A stretch of DNA of 22,518 nt from Oehlia diaphana (lineage: Eukaryota; Glomeromycota; Glomeromycetes; Glomerales; Glomeraceae): the NCBI GenBank assembly GCA_003833135.1, contig QZLH01001394.1, positions 9,797-32,314 of the forward strand, given 5' to 3'. The translations under genes were made by a program, and so were the position numbers. The notes under the pieces are model-generated. The model was not told the origin of the DNA and ran no database searches. It was given only the letters and a program-made list of their open reading frames with translations. Of the stretch, positions 8,520 through 17,699 are shown in pieces; the stretch's first letter is position 1; each line of letters starts with the position of its first letter.

Positions 8520-10230
8520 CTTTACCATTGCCTTTCAATGCCGGCTCCTTCTCAACGTCTACCCTATCCTTCAGTAACCTAACAATGACCGAGATCACCC
8601 GCTTCACATTTTTTTCGTAATTCGGCTTCGTTTTCTAGCGTTGGCCTTGGATGAGACTAACGTGGTATTCGATTTCATTCGTGCATGAAATTCTTTTCGT
8701 GGTTTAGAGGAGAAAGTACCATTCCGCAGCCGTGGTGATGATTCCATAACTGATAAAGATAGTCATAATCCTCTCCGAAAGCAATGTCCGCCTTTCGTTT
8801 CAGTTTCTCTTGCTGGTTTGGTAGTCGCTCTCACATTGTACAACATTCTGTTAACGGAAAAAATTAGTGAAACAGGTCTTTTTCATCTCTGAATAAAAAA
8901 GGTTTACTAACCTGTGCAAACCCATGGCTATTTGATGTTGCTTCCCCTCCGTGATACAAATTAGTTCCGATTGCGTAGTCCACATTGCCTCCCCAACAAC
9001 TTCGAGTTGGGGATTAAGCGTGATTTCTTTCCCGGTGAGATTTTTAACGATATGGATGCAGGCGTGGAGGATAGACGAAATATATTCACATCGAAAGCGG
9101 TATCCGCCTTTCGTTTTTTCTTGTTGGTTTGGTAGGCGCTCTCACATTGCACAACACTCTGTTACGTAAAAAATTAGTGAAACAGGTCTTTTTCTTCTCT
9201 GAAATAAAAAGATTTACTAACCTGTGCAAACCCAATGGTTATTTGATGTTGCTTCCCTTCCGTGATGCAAATTAGTTCCTCGAGCGCCTTGATTGCGTAA
9301 TCTACATGGCCTGCATTTCCTCCCCAACAACTTCGAGTTGAGGATTTAGCGTGATTTCTTTCCCAGCGAGATTTTTGACAATATGAATGCACGCGTGAAA
9401 GATAGACGAAATATATTCACAATAGATAGCCTCGTTGCTCTCAACGACTCTCCCCATATTTCCTGGTCTGAGTTTTATCTCAAATAGGAATATAAAAGAA
9501 ATAAATAAAATATCAAAATTTCTAAGCAATCATTAAATTTGTCTCAATAGTAATTGTAATGATTCAATATGTAATATTTCAATCTAAACTATAAAAGAAA
9601 TAAAAGAAATAAAATAACAAAATTTTCTAAACAATCACTAAATTTATCTTAAAATAGTAATTGTAATGATATTCAATATGCAAAATTTCATTAATGAATA
9701 TAGACCCTAATTTAAAAGAAAATAAAAAAAAACAAAAGAAATAGAATAATTAACTATTTAAGTTTATGGATGATTTTTTTGAATGGCTCTCTCCTTAATA
9801 CAGTGCTGCAAAACCTCGTCGTCATCATTGGTGGGTTTCTTCGCGCAAGAAAATAACGAGTTAGTAAAACATATTATCAAGTTAACAAGCGGAGGGGGAA
9901 ACTTACTTGGAACAATTTGCAGTATGTATGTTATTCGCTCATCTTCGACTCCATACTTGCTTGGTCTTGTACGAAGAGAATGGGCGCAGCTTTTTCTCTT
10001 TATAGTCCTTGGCGAACTTTGCGAGTCTTTTCGCAGGTCCACCAGGCATTCTCCACTTTTCAAGCTCTTCCTGGAACAAGTCGAGAAAGTTCTGGCCATT
10101 AACCTCTTGCGTTTCTGAAATTTCGGGAGTCTTCCCACTAAGACCCAGGTTTTTCTTACGCAAGAAGTCTATAAGTTCGGTCGTGAGCGAGTCATTTACA
10201 GTAGCAATAGCGGAAATGGAATATATTTCT
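8520..10230 (-). pseudogene. SAM-domain/Crinkler-type nuclease pseudogene
   Basis: On the - strand, a SAM domain is read at about 10181-9990 (TELIDFLRKKNLGLSG, then EVNGQNFLDL and MPGGPAKRLAKFAK). It follows a plausible CAG acceptor at 10229. A deletion and frameshift after SSYKT leads to a relic of the linker (KYGVEDERI). An intron with a TACTAAC branch-like motif follows. Further down are EYISSIFHACIHIVK, QLEVVGEE, then VDYAIKALEELICITEGKQ. The D...EGK arrangement fits the PD-(D/E)XK nuclease core. An intron and QCESAYQTNKKKRKAD come next. The copy is dead: it has at least four frameshifts or stops and an internal tandem duplication of the nuclease part. The tail (VKRVISVIVRLLKDRVDVEK) is at about 8607-8540. 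Families with this order are, as I recall, abundant in Rhizophagus and linked to Crinkler effectors. The family name is from memory and unchecked. Confidence 0.65.
8787..9420. repeat. Tandem duplication inside the nuclease pseudogene (about 316-331 bp unit)
   Basis: Copy 1 is 8787-9089 and copy 2 is 9103-9420. Both run from TCCGCCTTTCGTTT through the intron block AAATTAGTGAAACAGGTCTTT and the CITEGKQHQ-coding block to ATATTCAC. The start-to-start offset is 316 bp; at the far end it is 331 bp because copy 1 lacks a short piece around the KALEE codons. The junction joins the KADTAFDV region directly to a second EYISSILHA region, so the duplication arose by unequal exchange inside the gene. Copy 1 has further frameshifts (one G short before the FAQ codons). 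Confidence 0.75.
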
Positions 10231-10682
10231 GAGAAAAGGGATATATGATTTTATATCGCACAAGTCGGGTGACATTGCGTAATTACACGTGACATGCTAC
10301 AGTCCCCTAAATAAATAAATCATTTCGGACGCAGTAAATTTAGTTAGAGGGAATTAGTGTAGTGATCCTAATTTAGATTTAATAGAAAATACCAATTATA
10401 ATTCCTTTTACTTTTATTTCGGAAGATTATTATTTTACTAATTGGTTCTTTAATTTTTTTTTTTTAATATATTACTTGGGAGTTTAGTGAAATGTTAGAT
10501 TTAGTTTCTTGAATTTTTCGGTTTCATATTTATTTTTATTTCTTTAAGAAACTCGGGAAATATTATAATTTTGTTGCATAATAAAACTTATTTTGTAGAA
10601 TCAATGTGGCAAACGTCTTTACGACGGGGTTGATTCCTACAATACATAAAAATTGCGAGTAGCTTGCACATGATACAAAAAA
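10231..10682. other. Gap between SAM pseudogene and Crinkler header
   Basis: No coding signal was found. An imperfect inverted repeat lies at about 10593-10643, with arms TTGTAGAATCAA and TTGATTCCTACAA. If header and SAM exons once formed one gene, this would be its intron or a deletion scar. Confidence 0.4.
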
Positions 10683-10877
10683 TTATCCTTCCGTTAGAGG
10701 GAAGTAGTCTCTGGAGGATTCCGATTGCATACGCCTTTCACAACGCTTCCAGGATGAATTTGACGAAGGGATATAATTAAACGACGCTCCCAAGCTGTTT
10801 CGAATTACAGCTTCAAATGCGTTAAATGCTTGTCCTCTAGGAACGATAAGGTAGTTGAGATTAATAGTATCGGACAT
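10680..10877 (-). pseudogene. Orphan Crinkler-type N-terminal header relic
   Basis: The start MSDTINLNYLIVPRGQAFNA followed by FEAVI resembles the ubiquitin-like header that opens Crinkler (CRN) proteins of oomycetes and Glomeromycotina. The next residues, SFNYIPSSNSSWKR, can be matched to the header part that usually precedes an LWK motif. The usual lysine-rich LKxxIKxKK segment between them is missing. The frame ends after 64 codons without the expected DWL region. It is on the same strand as, and about 450 bp upstream of, the SAM/nuclease relic, so it may be its first exon or an independent fragment. Homology is from memory. Confidence 0.5.
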
Positions 10878-11477
10878 CTTGCTTTCCTAAATCAAGACCC
10901 ATAGTGAGAAATTGCTTCGCTCCATTAAATCACCGTAGGCAACTTTTAGCATATACACACCTTAATTATTTCGCGGGAAGGTTGACTCAACTTCTTTCCG
11001 GTTCTTACACACTTTATATCTTGTTTCTGGGGGGCCGCAGAATAAAAACTCACAATTATTTGACAAACAAGTATATTTTACCAACACCTAGATTACCAAT
11101 GATCATTTGCTGACAAATATATTTACTCCTTTTTTTGGAATTGGACATGGGAAAATCTTAACAAGTAAGCATATGTCAATTACCAATTGAGAAAATACAA
11201 ATTTACTTATACAATATGTAATATTTATATTGTACTAAAATAATTATGTAATTTAGAAGAGTAATTGATATTTATACCTCTGATCACATTATCAAAACTT
11301 ATTAATACTTTAAAGTATTTAAGCAAATGAAGGTTCCCTTTTAAATAAAGCCACAAAGCCACAATTTAATTTTTATAAGGGAAATTGTATTATTTCGTAT
11401 GTAGTCAATAAAAAATTTTTTTCATATCTTTTTCATGTTTTATAATTTAATTAATAAAAAATATTATTTGTGAAGCT
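10878..11477. other. Intergenic region, weak P-loop-like trace
   Basis: On the - strand, 11106-11056 encodes MIIGNLGVGKIYLF, close to a Walker A motif GxxGxGK(S/T) but with I after the lysine and a stop soon after. No further ATPase motif follows. The rest is AT-rich without coding signal. Confidence 0.25.
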
Positions 11478-12771
11478 GTTCTTTCTACTCATAATAAAAT
11501 TAAACTTATGTTTATAGTTAAAGATAAAAGTAGAAAAATTTTATATTTTTGGTGATAGAAAATAAAACATATTAGAATGCCATAGAAGAACCACTACTAA
11601 ATTAATTGAAATCAACATTATCTTCGAAAGACTTCAGATCAATAACCATGCTGCTGAAGCCAGTTATTAATTTAATAAAAGAATGATACAACAAACTAAT
11701 GAACAATCTGTACAAGTCATTCAAGCTATTATTGCAAGTAGTTCACATGAAATTATACTTGATATTATGTGACACATTTCTCCAAACAGTTAAATGAGTT
11801 CAGCATACTGATATCCCTGCAGAGCCAACATCTTTGGAAAGTCTTACCATTCCTGAAAATATGCGAGTAACTTTAAATAGATTGGAGACTCTAGGTAGAT
11901 GGAAGAGTGTTAAAGTATGTGTTGAGTGTTCTGGATTATAGACGAAATGTACAAGACAGTATCAACGATTTTCAAACAATCATACACAATTCATAGGCGT
12001 ATTGGTAGGGATATTGGGAATGGAGACTCACAGATTATGTCACTGGTATTTGCATTAATGTCCAGCAAGTCTGAAGAATGCTATAGAACATTATTTAGGA
12101 TTTAATTGACTTTAGTGATGAAAATAATATTTATTAACAACTACAATTTATTTCAACAGACTTTGAACAAGCTACAAAATAAGGGCTGCCATTTCACCTA
12201 TCACAAAATAGATATCATAAAATACAGGCTTTTGGTCTCATTATTCCTTATGGAACTGATGGAACTTTAGTTTGTTAATTCGACATATTTCTGCACTTGC
12301 TTTTTTACCTCACAATGAAATTCCTACAGCTTTTAATGAGTTAAAAACTTATATGCCAGCAGAAATTATAGATTGGTTTGACAATTATTATGTTCATGGG
12401 AAAATGAGACACACATAAGAAATGGAAACATAGTTCGATCTGAACCATTATTTCCACTTTCACTTTGGTTTGTCACTGATAATATTGAACATATTTTTTC
12501 ACAGACTCAAAATAATGTGGAGATTTGCCATAGAAGGTGGGAAACTTTAGTAGGACATGCACATGTAGGTGTATTCAAAATTATAAAGGAACTACAAAAT
12601 GAGCAAAAACAAGTACAGTATATAGAAACAATTTTGCAAAGGCAACTACGATCTTCACAAAGAAAACAAGACTATGAACATGAAGATCGTATATAAACAG
12701 TGTATAATGATCGGGAAAATAGAGAACTCATGGATTATCTTCAAGGAATTGCTCACAATCTTTCATTTTAG
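11478..12771 (+). mobile_element. FLYWCH-MULE transposase fossil
   Basis: Read across several frames of the + strand, a transposase of the Mutator-like type can be followed nearly end to end. A FLYWCH zinc-finger part (FIVKDKSRKILYFW at about 11511-11552, then ECHRRTTTKLIE and NHAAEAS) comes first. A core follows with MYKTVSTIFKQSYTIH and GNGDSQIMSLVFALMSSKSE at about 11950-12080, then the STDFEQA region, CHFHL-type remnants, KIQAFG and RHISALAFLP. The C-terminal part has QNNVEICHRRWETLVG (about 12510-12560) and the normal-looking end QGIAHNLSF before TAG at 12771. Stops and frameshifts in every section show it is long dead. Terminal inverted repeats were not found by eye. Family assignment is from memory of MULE transposases. 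Confidence 0.7.
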
Positions 12772-13098
12772 ATAATTTATAAAATCCTAGTTTCGTTAGA
12801 TGAATGATATTTATTAAATACGTAAAATTTCCTGTTCTAACTATTTATATTTAAATATAATGTCGATAGTTACAATGAATAAAAAATATAAATAAAATTA
12901 AACAACGTTACTTTTATCAGATTTTTTATCGGATGATTAAAACACAATAAGTTAAATCCATAATAACAACATGCAAATAAAAAGCTATAGTTATTGATAT
13001 GCCAGGATTTATCCATAATAATAATAGGTTTGAAGCTCTGATTTAACAAGCTTTACGTGTATAAGACTATTAAGAGAAAAATAATGTTAATATTAATA
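12772..13098. other. AT-rich spacer
   Basis: No coding frame, repeat or RNA motif was recognised. It may contain the 3' end of the MULE element. Confidence 0.5.
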
Positions 13099-13311
13099 TT
13101 AAACAGATGAAAGAACACCTTTAAAATAAGGAGAACGAGCACGTAAAATTACTGAATATACACGAAATTCTTTTGTATTGTTATTCTCGCCTACTTGAAT
13201 AATAACATTACAATCATCAGCATCATTTAATATTAAGGCAAGGACTTTCGAGACAAATACGTGTAGTAAGGTTCTCAAATTTGTACCTACAATGATTATT
13301 GTATTACTCAT
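13099..13311 (-). pseudogene. Truncated BTB/POZ-domain relic
   Basis: A 70-codon frame contains the BTB core, ALILNDADDCNVIIQVGENN followed by KEFRVYSVILRARSPYFKGVL. These are the D-x-V, F-x-x-H-x-x-(I/V)-L and R-S-x-Y-F positions of a BTB fold, with Y in place of the usual H in the EFRAHS-like motif. The frame stops after LSSV, where a normal domain would continue for about 60 more residues, and no following exon is recognisable downstream. The N-terminus (MSNTIIIVGTNLR) is unlike a typical start and may be read-through. BTB genes are commonly multicopy in Rhizophagus. It is probably a dead fragment. Confidence 0.6.
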
Positions 13312-14600
13312 TATATTAATTATGTATTTGCTCTCAATTTAAAATATAAAATATATTTTATAAGTGTCAATAGTACATATTGAGTGATTGTTAAAATAAA
13401 AACCTTTTACATTAATTTCACCTCCGGCCCTGAACCCTAGAGATCCACAGTCCCCTCCAGCCAAAGAATCGAATAAATTATTTAGCAAGTTTGAAAGTAT
13501 TTCGGTAAACATTTATTCTTTTCTTGTATTTTTATACAAATATTGTTGTTTTAAGTTTATCGATAAACTAATATCATATTTTAGGAATTTTTCTTTATTA
13601 AATAGACTCGTAGTCAATTTATTATCAAGATTATATTATATATAATTATTATATTATGAATACAAGTCGAGAAAAATAGAGAAACTATAATTGTAGCCTC
13701 ACGTTATTTTTATACATCCTATGTTAAAAATTGTGTAAGGATGCGAAAGTAGTATTGAAAAATGAAAATATATTACCATCAATAATGTAACGATTTTTAA
13801 GAAGATAATCGAAAATTCCTGTCTCTCAATCAGTTAAAATTATCAATTTTCAGTTATAATATTTTGGTAAACATTTATATCCAAGTTTTTCATTATGATA
13901 TTTCTTTAATAATACTATAAGCATTGCACAGGACTCTTAGCTATACGCAGAATTCTAACCCATTGTTACCTTTTTATGTATTGATCATAGTAAATGTGCC
14001 GATCTATGCATGGGTCCCATTTTAACAATGTACTGATTGTATTAAACGTCAATTTATTATAGAACGAAATATGAAAGAAAAATAGGAACCAATATAAGCA
14101 TTGTCAGCTACACCCACCTACTGGTTTCAGAATATTAAAAGACCGGGAATCTTCGTTTATTTATTTCCTGTTCTCACATTAATAGCCGGGGAATCTCTAA
14201 TTTTTGTTTAAAGTAATTTAAAATACATGTTATCTTTAATAAGTGACACGCTCGAAATACTATCGTAGTTTTTCCCTTAGGAAAAAACCCTGTTAGGCTG
14301 TTATACCAACTCCTCATGAGTTATTACGGCCCCGAATTTCTGATCTGCCGAAGAGACATGATAATGTGAGTTACGTTTTCCATAATCATTTATAGCGCTA
14401 GTTGTAAGATTAATCACGAAAATTCCGTATCGTAAACTCAAAATTGTAAACAAAAGGTCGCTAGAATTTCGTTAATTTTAACTTTGGCAAAATTAGAAAA
14501 CAAGGTTTTTTTTTAATGAATAATAATAAAACGGTAATACATAATTAAAATAATCTAAGAAATTTGTTTTCGTATCATATTACTTATGCGGTATAACTTT

Positions 14601-14602
<2 letters not shown>
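13312..14602. other. Long gene-free stretch
   Basis: No credible coding frame was found on either strand. It has a slightly less AT-rich middle (about 14270-14470) and a small hairpin near 14269-14289 (GTTTTTCCC/GGAAAAAAC). It ends in a long A run. Confidence 0.5.

Positions 14603-14638
<36 letters not shown>
14603..14638 (+). repeat. A36 homopolymer
   Basis: Thirty-six consecutive A residues lie 19 bp beyond the stop codon of gene D, on its 3' side, where they read as poly(T) in the gene's direction. It could be the tail of an inserted + strand retroposon whose body would lie in 13.4-14.6 kb, or a slippage-grown tract. No retroposon sequence was recognised, and the exact length may be an assembly estimate. 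Confidence 0.7.
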
Positions 14639-14640
<2 letters not shown>

Positions 14641-14657
14641 GTATCAAATAATATTGA

Positions 14658-15950
14658 TTATGGTTCTTCAATAAGTTCAATACACCACTAAAAAATTATT
14701 AGAGCATTAATTAGTGAATTGATAAATTAAATACATACTATATAATCAAAAATATTCTTACATTATCATTTACACCTATTCCTTTATTATGACAAACGAC
14801 TTCTTCATATACTTCTTTTCCAATAATGACTTGAAAATCATGACCACGTAAAAATTCATATCGATCTTTAACTATTTCATTCTTAATACTAAGAGTAATA
14901 ATATCATTTGATTTTAAACATCCTTGATAATTTAAATCATTAGTATCAAATCTCCACTTGTTATCGTTATCGTTTTCCTTTATTACATTACAACTCACTA
15001 AAAAATAATAATAATAATAATAAAATGTATTAATATATTGATTTCTTGATAAATTACTAGAATAATTAATTACCTTCTGTGTTTTGAGATGGAGATTTAT
15101 AATAATTTTCTCTCCTCTTATAAGTATTATTATAAATATACCGAAGTCCAAGAAATTTATCAAATCGTTGTTGTAAAGTCATAAAAGTATCAATAGTAGC
15201 ATAATCTTTATCAAATTTAATTTTCCATAAGGAAGTATTATGAGGTTCCGTATCACCTAAAAAAACCTAAAAATAATAACAAAAAACAATAATAAATAAA
15301 ATTACGGTAATACTAAAAAAAAAAAAAAGAAATTAAATCATATTAATAAATTAATATTATATAGTATATACTACCATTTGAGATCTACTTCCAGTTTCAT
15401 AACGTAAATTTTCAATCGTACTCAAGTATCTTCCTGTAGAAACATGTCTTAAAGCTACAATAGAACCATTTTTAATAAAAATATTAAAAGTTGGTTCAAT
15501 TAAAAGATTATTAAATCTTAAGAAAATATCACTTAAAGATTTAATATCATCTATTTTATCTAAAAACTTCTTTTTAAGTACGTATGGAAGTGTTTCAACA
15601 AAGTATTCCTTTTGTTCTCTTAAATCATCAATTTCAGCATCACGACAAAGTTTACGAAAAGTTTCGATAAACTTTGATGTATCACCTCCTATATTTTCAC
15701 TTTTATATTTTAGTACTTGTAATTTTCTTTTATTTGTATTTTTAAATACTGTAAAAGAAACTTCCGCTTTTAATGCGCTAACAAGTTCTGTTAAAGAAGT
15801 TACATCTTTAGGAACATGAATCGTAGAATCAATCATCATTTTTGCTAATTTGACATTGCCATCTGTAATTTTTTTAAGAAAACAATACGCATTAAATTGT
15901 CTCAACCATTCATCTGGATGAATATTTCCATCATACACTTGGAGAAGCAT
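14658..15950 (-). CDS. Gag-like/MIR-domain protein D (four exons)
   Basis: Predicted 344-residue protein from exons 15950-15375, 15266-15074, 14997-14762 and 14687-14658, with the same intron phases (0, 1, 0) as genes A and C. The start MLLQVYDGNIHPDEW lacks the FPK found in A, C and F. The Gag-like domain is well kept: LAKMMID, ALKAEVSFTVFKNTNKRKLQ, then FIETFRKLC, EIDDLREQKEYF and LPYVLKKKF. The MIR trefoil follows with GSIVALRHVSTGRYL, LWKIKFDKD, FLGLRY, LKSNDIITLSIKN, FLRGHD and EVVCHN, and ends WCIELIEEP. There is no Q/N/Y insert; that place holds YKRRENYYKSPSQNTEG. At intron 1 a second AG ten bases downstream of the acceptor is disfavoured by the paralogs. There is no signal peptide. 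It is the intact member of the right array; its role is unknown. Confidence 0.8.
15000..15026. repeat. (TAA)n microsatellite in intron 2 of gene D
   Basis: About six AAT units lie within the intron. The decayed copy E keeps a shorter tract at the same place (about 16360-16378), which shows that the intron was copied with the gene. Confidence 0.6.
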
Positions 15951-16035
15951 TTTTTTTAGTTTGGAAAAAGAAAAAAAAAAATTTCGATCGTCATCGTGAT
16001 TTTACTTATTTTATTATATTATTTTATTATACTTG

Positions 16036-16042
16036 TTTTATA
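16036..16042 (-). promoter_or_regulatory. Possible TATA box of gene D
   Basis: TATAAAA reads on the - strand about 86 nt upstream of the D start. The surrounding DNA is very AT-rich, so chance is a real alternative. Confidence 0.25.
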
Positions 16043-16164
16043 TTCATTAACTAAATAAATATAAATTAACGTGACAAAGATGATTGTGGCGTAACCACGA
16101 TTTTGATTAAGACCTTACACTAACCATAACCAGATTAGTCATATACCGCATACTCTTTAAAATA

Positions 16165-17216
16165 CTTCTTTTCCAATATCGACTTTAAAAATCATGGCCA
16201 CGTAAAAATTCATATCGATCGTTAACTCTTTCATTCTAATACTAAGAGTAATAATATCATTTGATTATAAACATCCTTGATAATTTAAATCATTAGTATC
16301 AAATCTCCACTTGTTATCGTTTTCGTTTTCCTTTATTACATTACAACTCACTAAAAATTAATAATAATAATAATAATATGTATTAATATATTGATTTCTT
16401 GATAAATTGCTAGAATAATTAATTACCTTCTGTGATTTGAGATGGAGACTTATATCTCTCTTCTTATAAGAATTATATCAAATCGTTATTGTAAAGTCAT
16501 AAAGTATCAATAGTAGCGTAATCCTTATCAAATTTAATTTTCCAAAAGGAAATACGATGAGGTTCCGTATCACTTAAAAAAACTTAAAATAATAAAAAAA
16601 AATAACAATAATAAATAAAATTACGGTAATACTAAAAAAAAAGAAATTATATTATATTAATATTATATATATATCCATTTGAGATAACGTAAATTTTCAT
16701 TTGTACTCAAGTATTTTCCTGTAACAACATGTCTTAAAGCTATAATAGAACCATTTTTAATAAAAATATTAAAAGTTGGTTCAATTAAAAGATTATTAAA
16801 TCTTAAGAAAATATCATTTAAAGATTTAATATCATCTATTTTATCTAAGAATTTATTTTTAAGTACAAATGGAAGTGTTTCAATAAAATATTGTTTTTGT
16901 TCATCTAAATCAACAATTTAAGAATCACGACAAAGTTTACGAAAGGTATCAATAAACTTTGCTGTATCTCCTCCTACATTTGCACTCTTATATTTTAATA
17001 TTTCTTTTATAAATATTGTAAAAGAAGCGTCGACTTTTAACGCGCTAATGATTTCTGTTAAAGAAGTTCCATTTTTAGAACGTTAATTGTAGAATCAATC
17101 ATCATTCTCGCGAATTTGATATTGTTTTCTGTAATTTCTTTAAGAAAAAATTACGTATTAAATTGTTTTAACCATTCATCAGGATGAATATTTCCATCGT
17201 ATACATGAGAAATCAT
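16165..17216 (-). pseudogene. Decayed Gag-like/MIR gene, copy E
   Basis: It is a close relative of gene D, starting at the ATG at 17216 (MISHVYDGNIHPDEW). A TAA appears where D has the AYCFLKK codons because of a small deletion. A second TAA replaces the glutamate codon of DAEID (near 16918). The KRKLQ region has lost codons, about 15 nt coding for the MIR segment before GSRSQ is deleted, and the terminal WCIEL exon is absent. Homology with D stops near 16165. Its upstream flank also resembles that of D, so a segment of gene plus flanks was duplicated. It is not expected to make protein. Confidence 0.75.
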
Positions 17217-17699
17217 TTTTTTATTAAGATACGAAACGTTAAGACGAGATTAATTGAAATTTGTAAAGACGGTATATTTTTTCCTTTCTGGCTCTTTTGA
17301 GAAAAAAAGAAAATAGTTCTATATATATATTGTCATTTTACCTTGTTTTATTACAGGATTTTGTGATATTCAATAACTAAATTTAAACATAAATGAACTG
17401 CATTCCTGCGGACAATTAGACAGACTAGCCAAAATAGGGTTAGTGCAGGAGTTTAATTATAATTGCGGTCACGCCACATAAACTAACCCAATTTTCTCAA
17501 ATGATTAGTGATTAACTATTCCATTCTCAAGTCATATCAGAGAAACTTTTTTTACTATGTAGATAAAAATATATTTTTTGTTTATTTAAACAACAATAGA
17601 GTTGACACCATCACGACGTCACGACATCACGTATAACTATCTATAACTTCATAATTACTATATTAAATCTTATGTATCAAAGATTTATTTCAAGTAGTG
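17217..17699. other. Spacer between copy E and gene F
   Basis: The E-proximal part (about 17330-17500) resembles the DNA upstream of gene D (about 16000-16150): both have a CTTGTTTTA-type run, ATTCA.TAACTAAA and GTTAGTG/CACTAAC motifs. No coding sequence was seen. Confidence 0.45.

Noticed and set aside
9783..10118. 111-codon + strand open frame
   Set aside because: It is antisense to the SAM-domain relic, whose - strand frames carry clear domain motifs.
10904..11113. 69-codon + strand open frame
   Set aside because: There is no recognisable motif or codon pattern.
15257..15266. Second AG as intron 1 acceptor in gene D
   Set aside because: Aligning with gene C (LVSLGSS) supports the first AG, giving VFLGDT. 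The second would break the phase.
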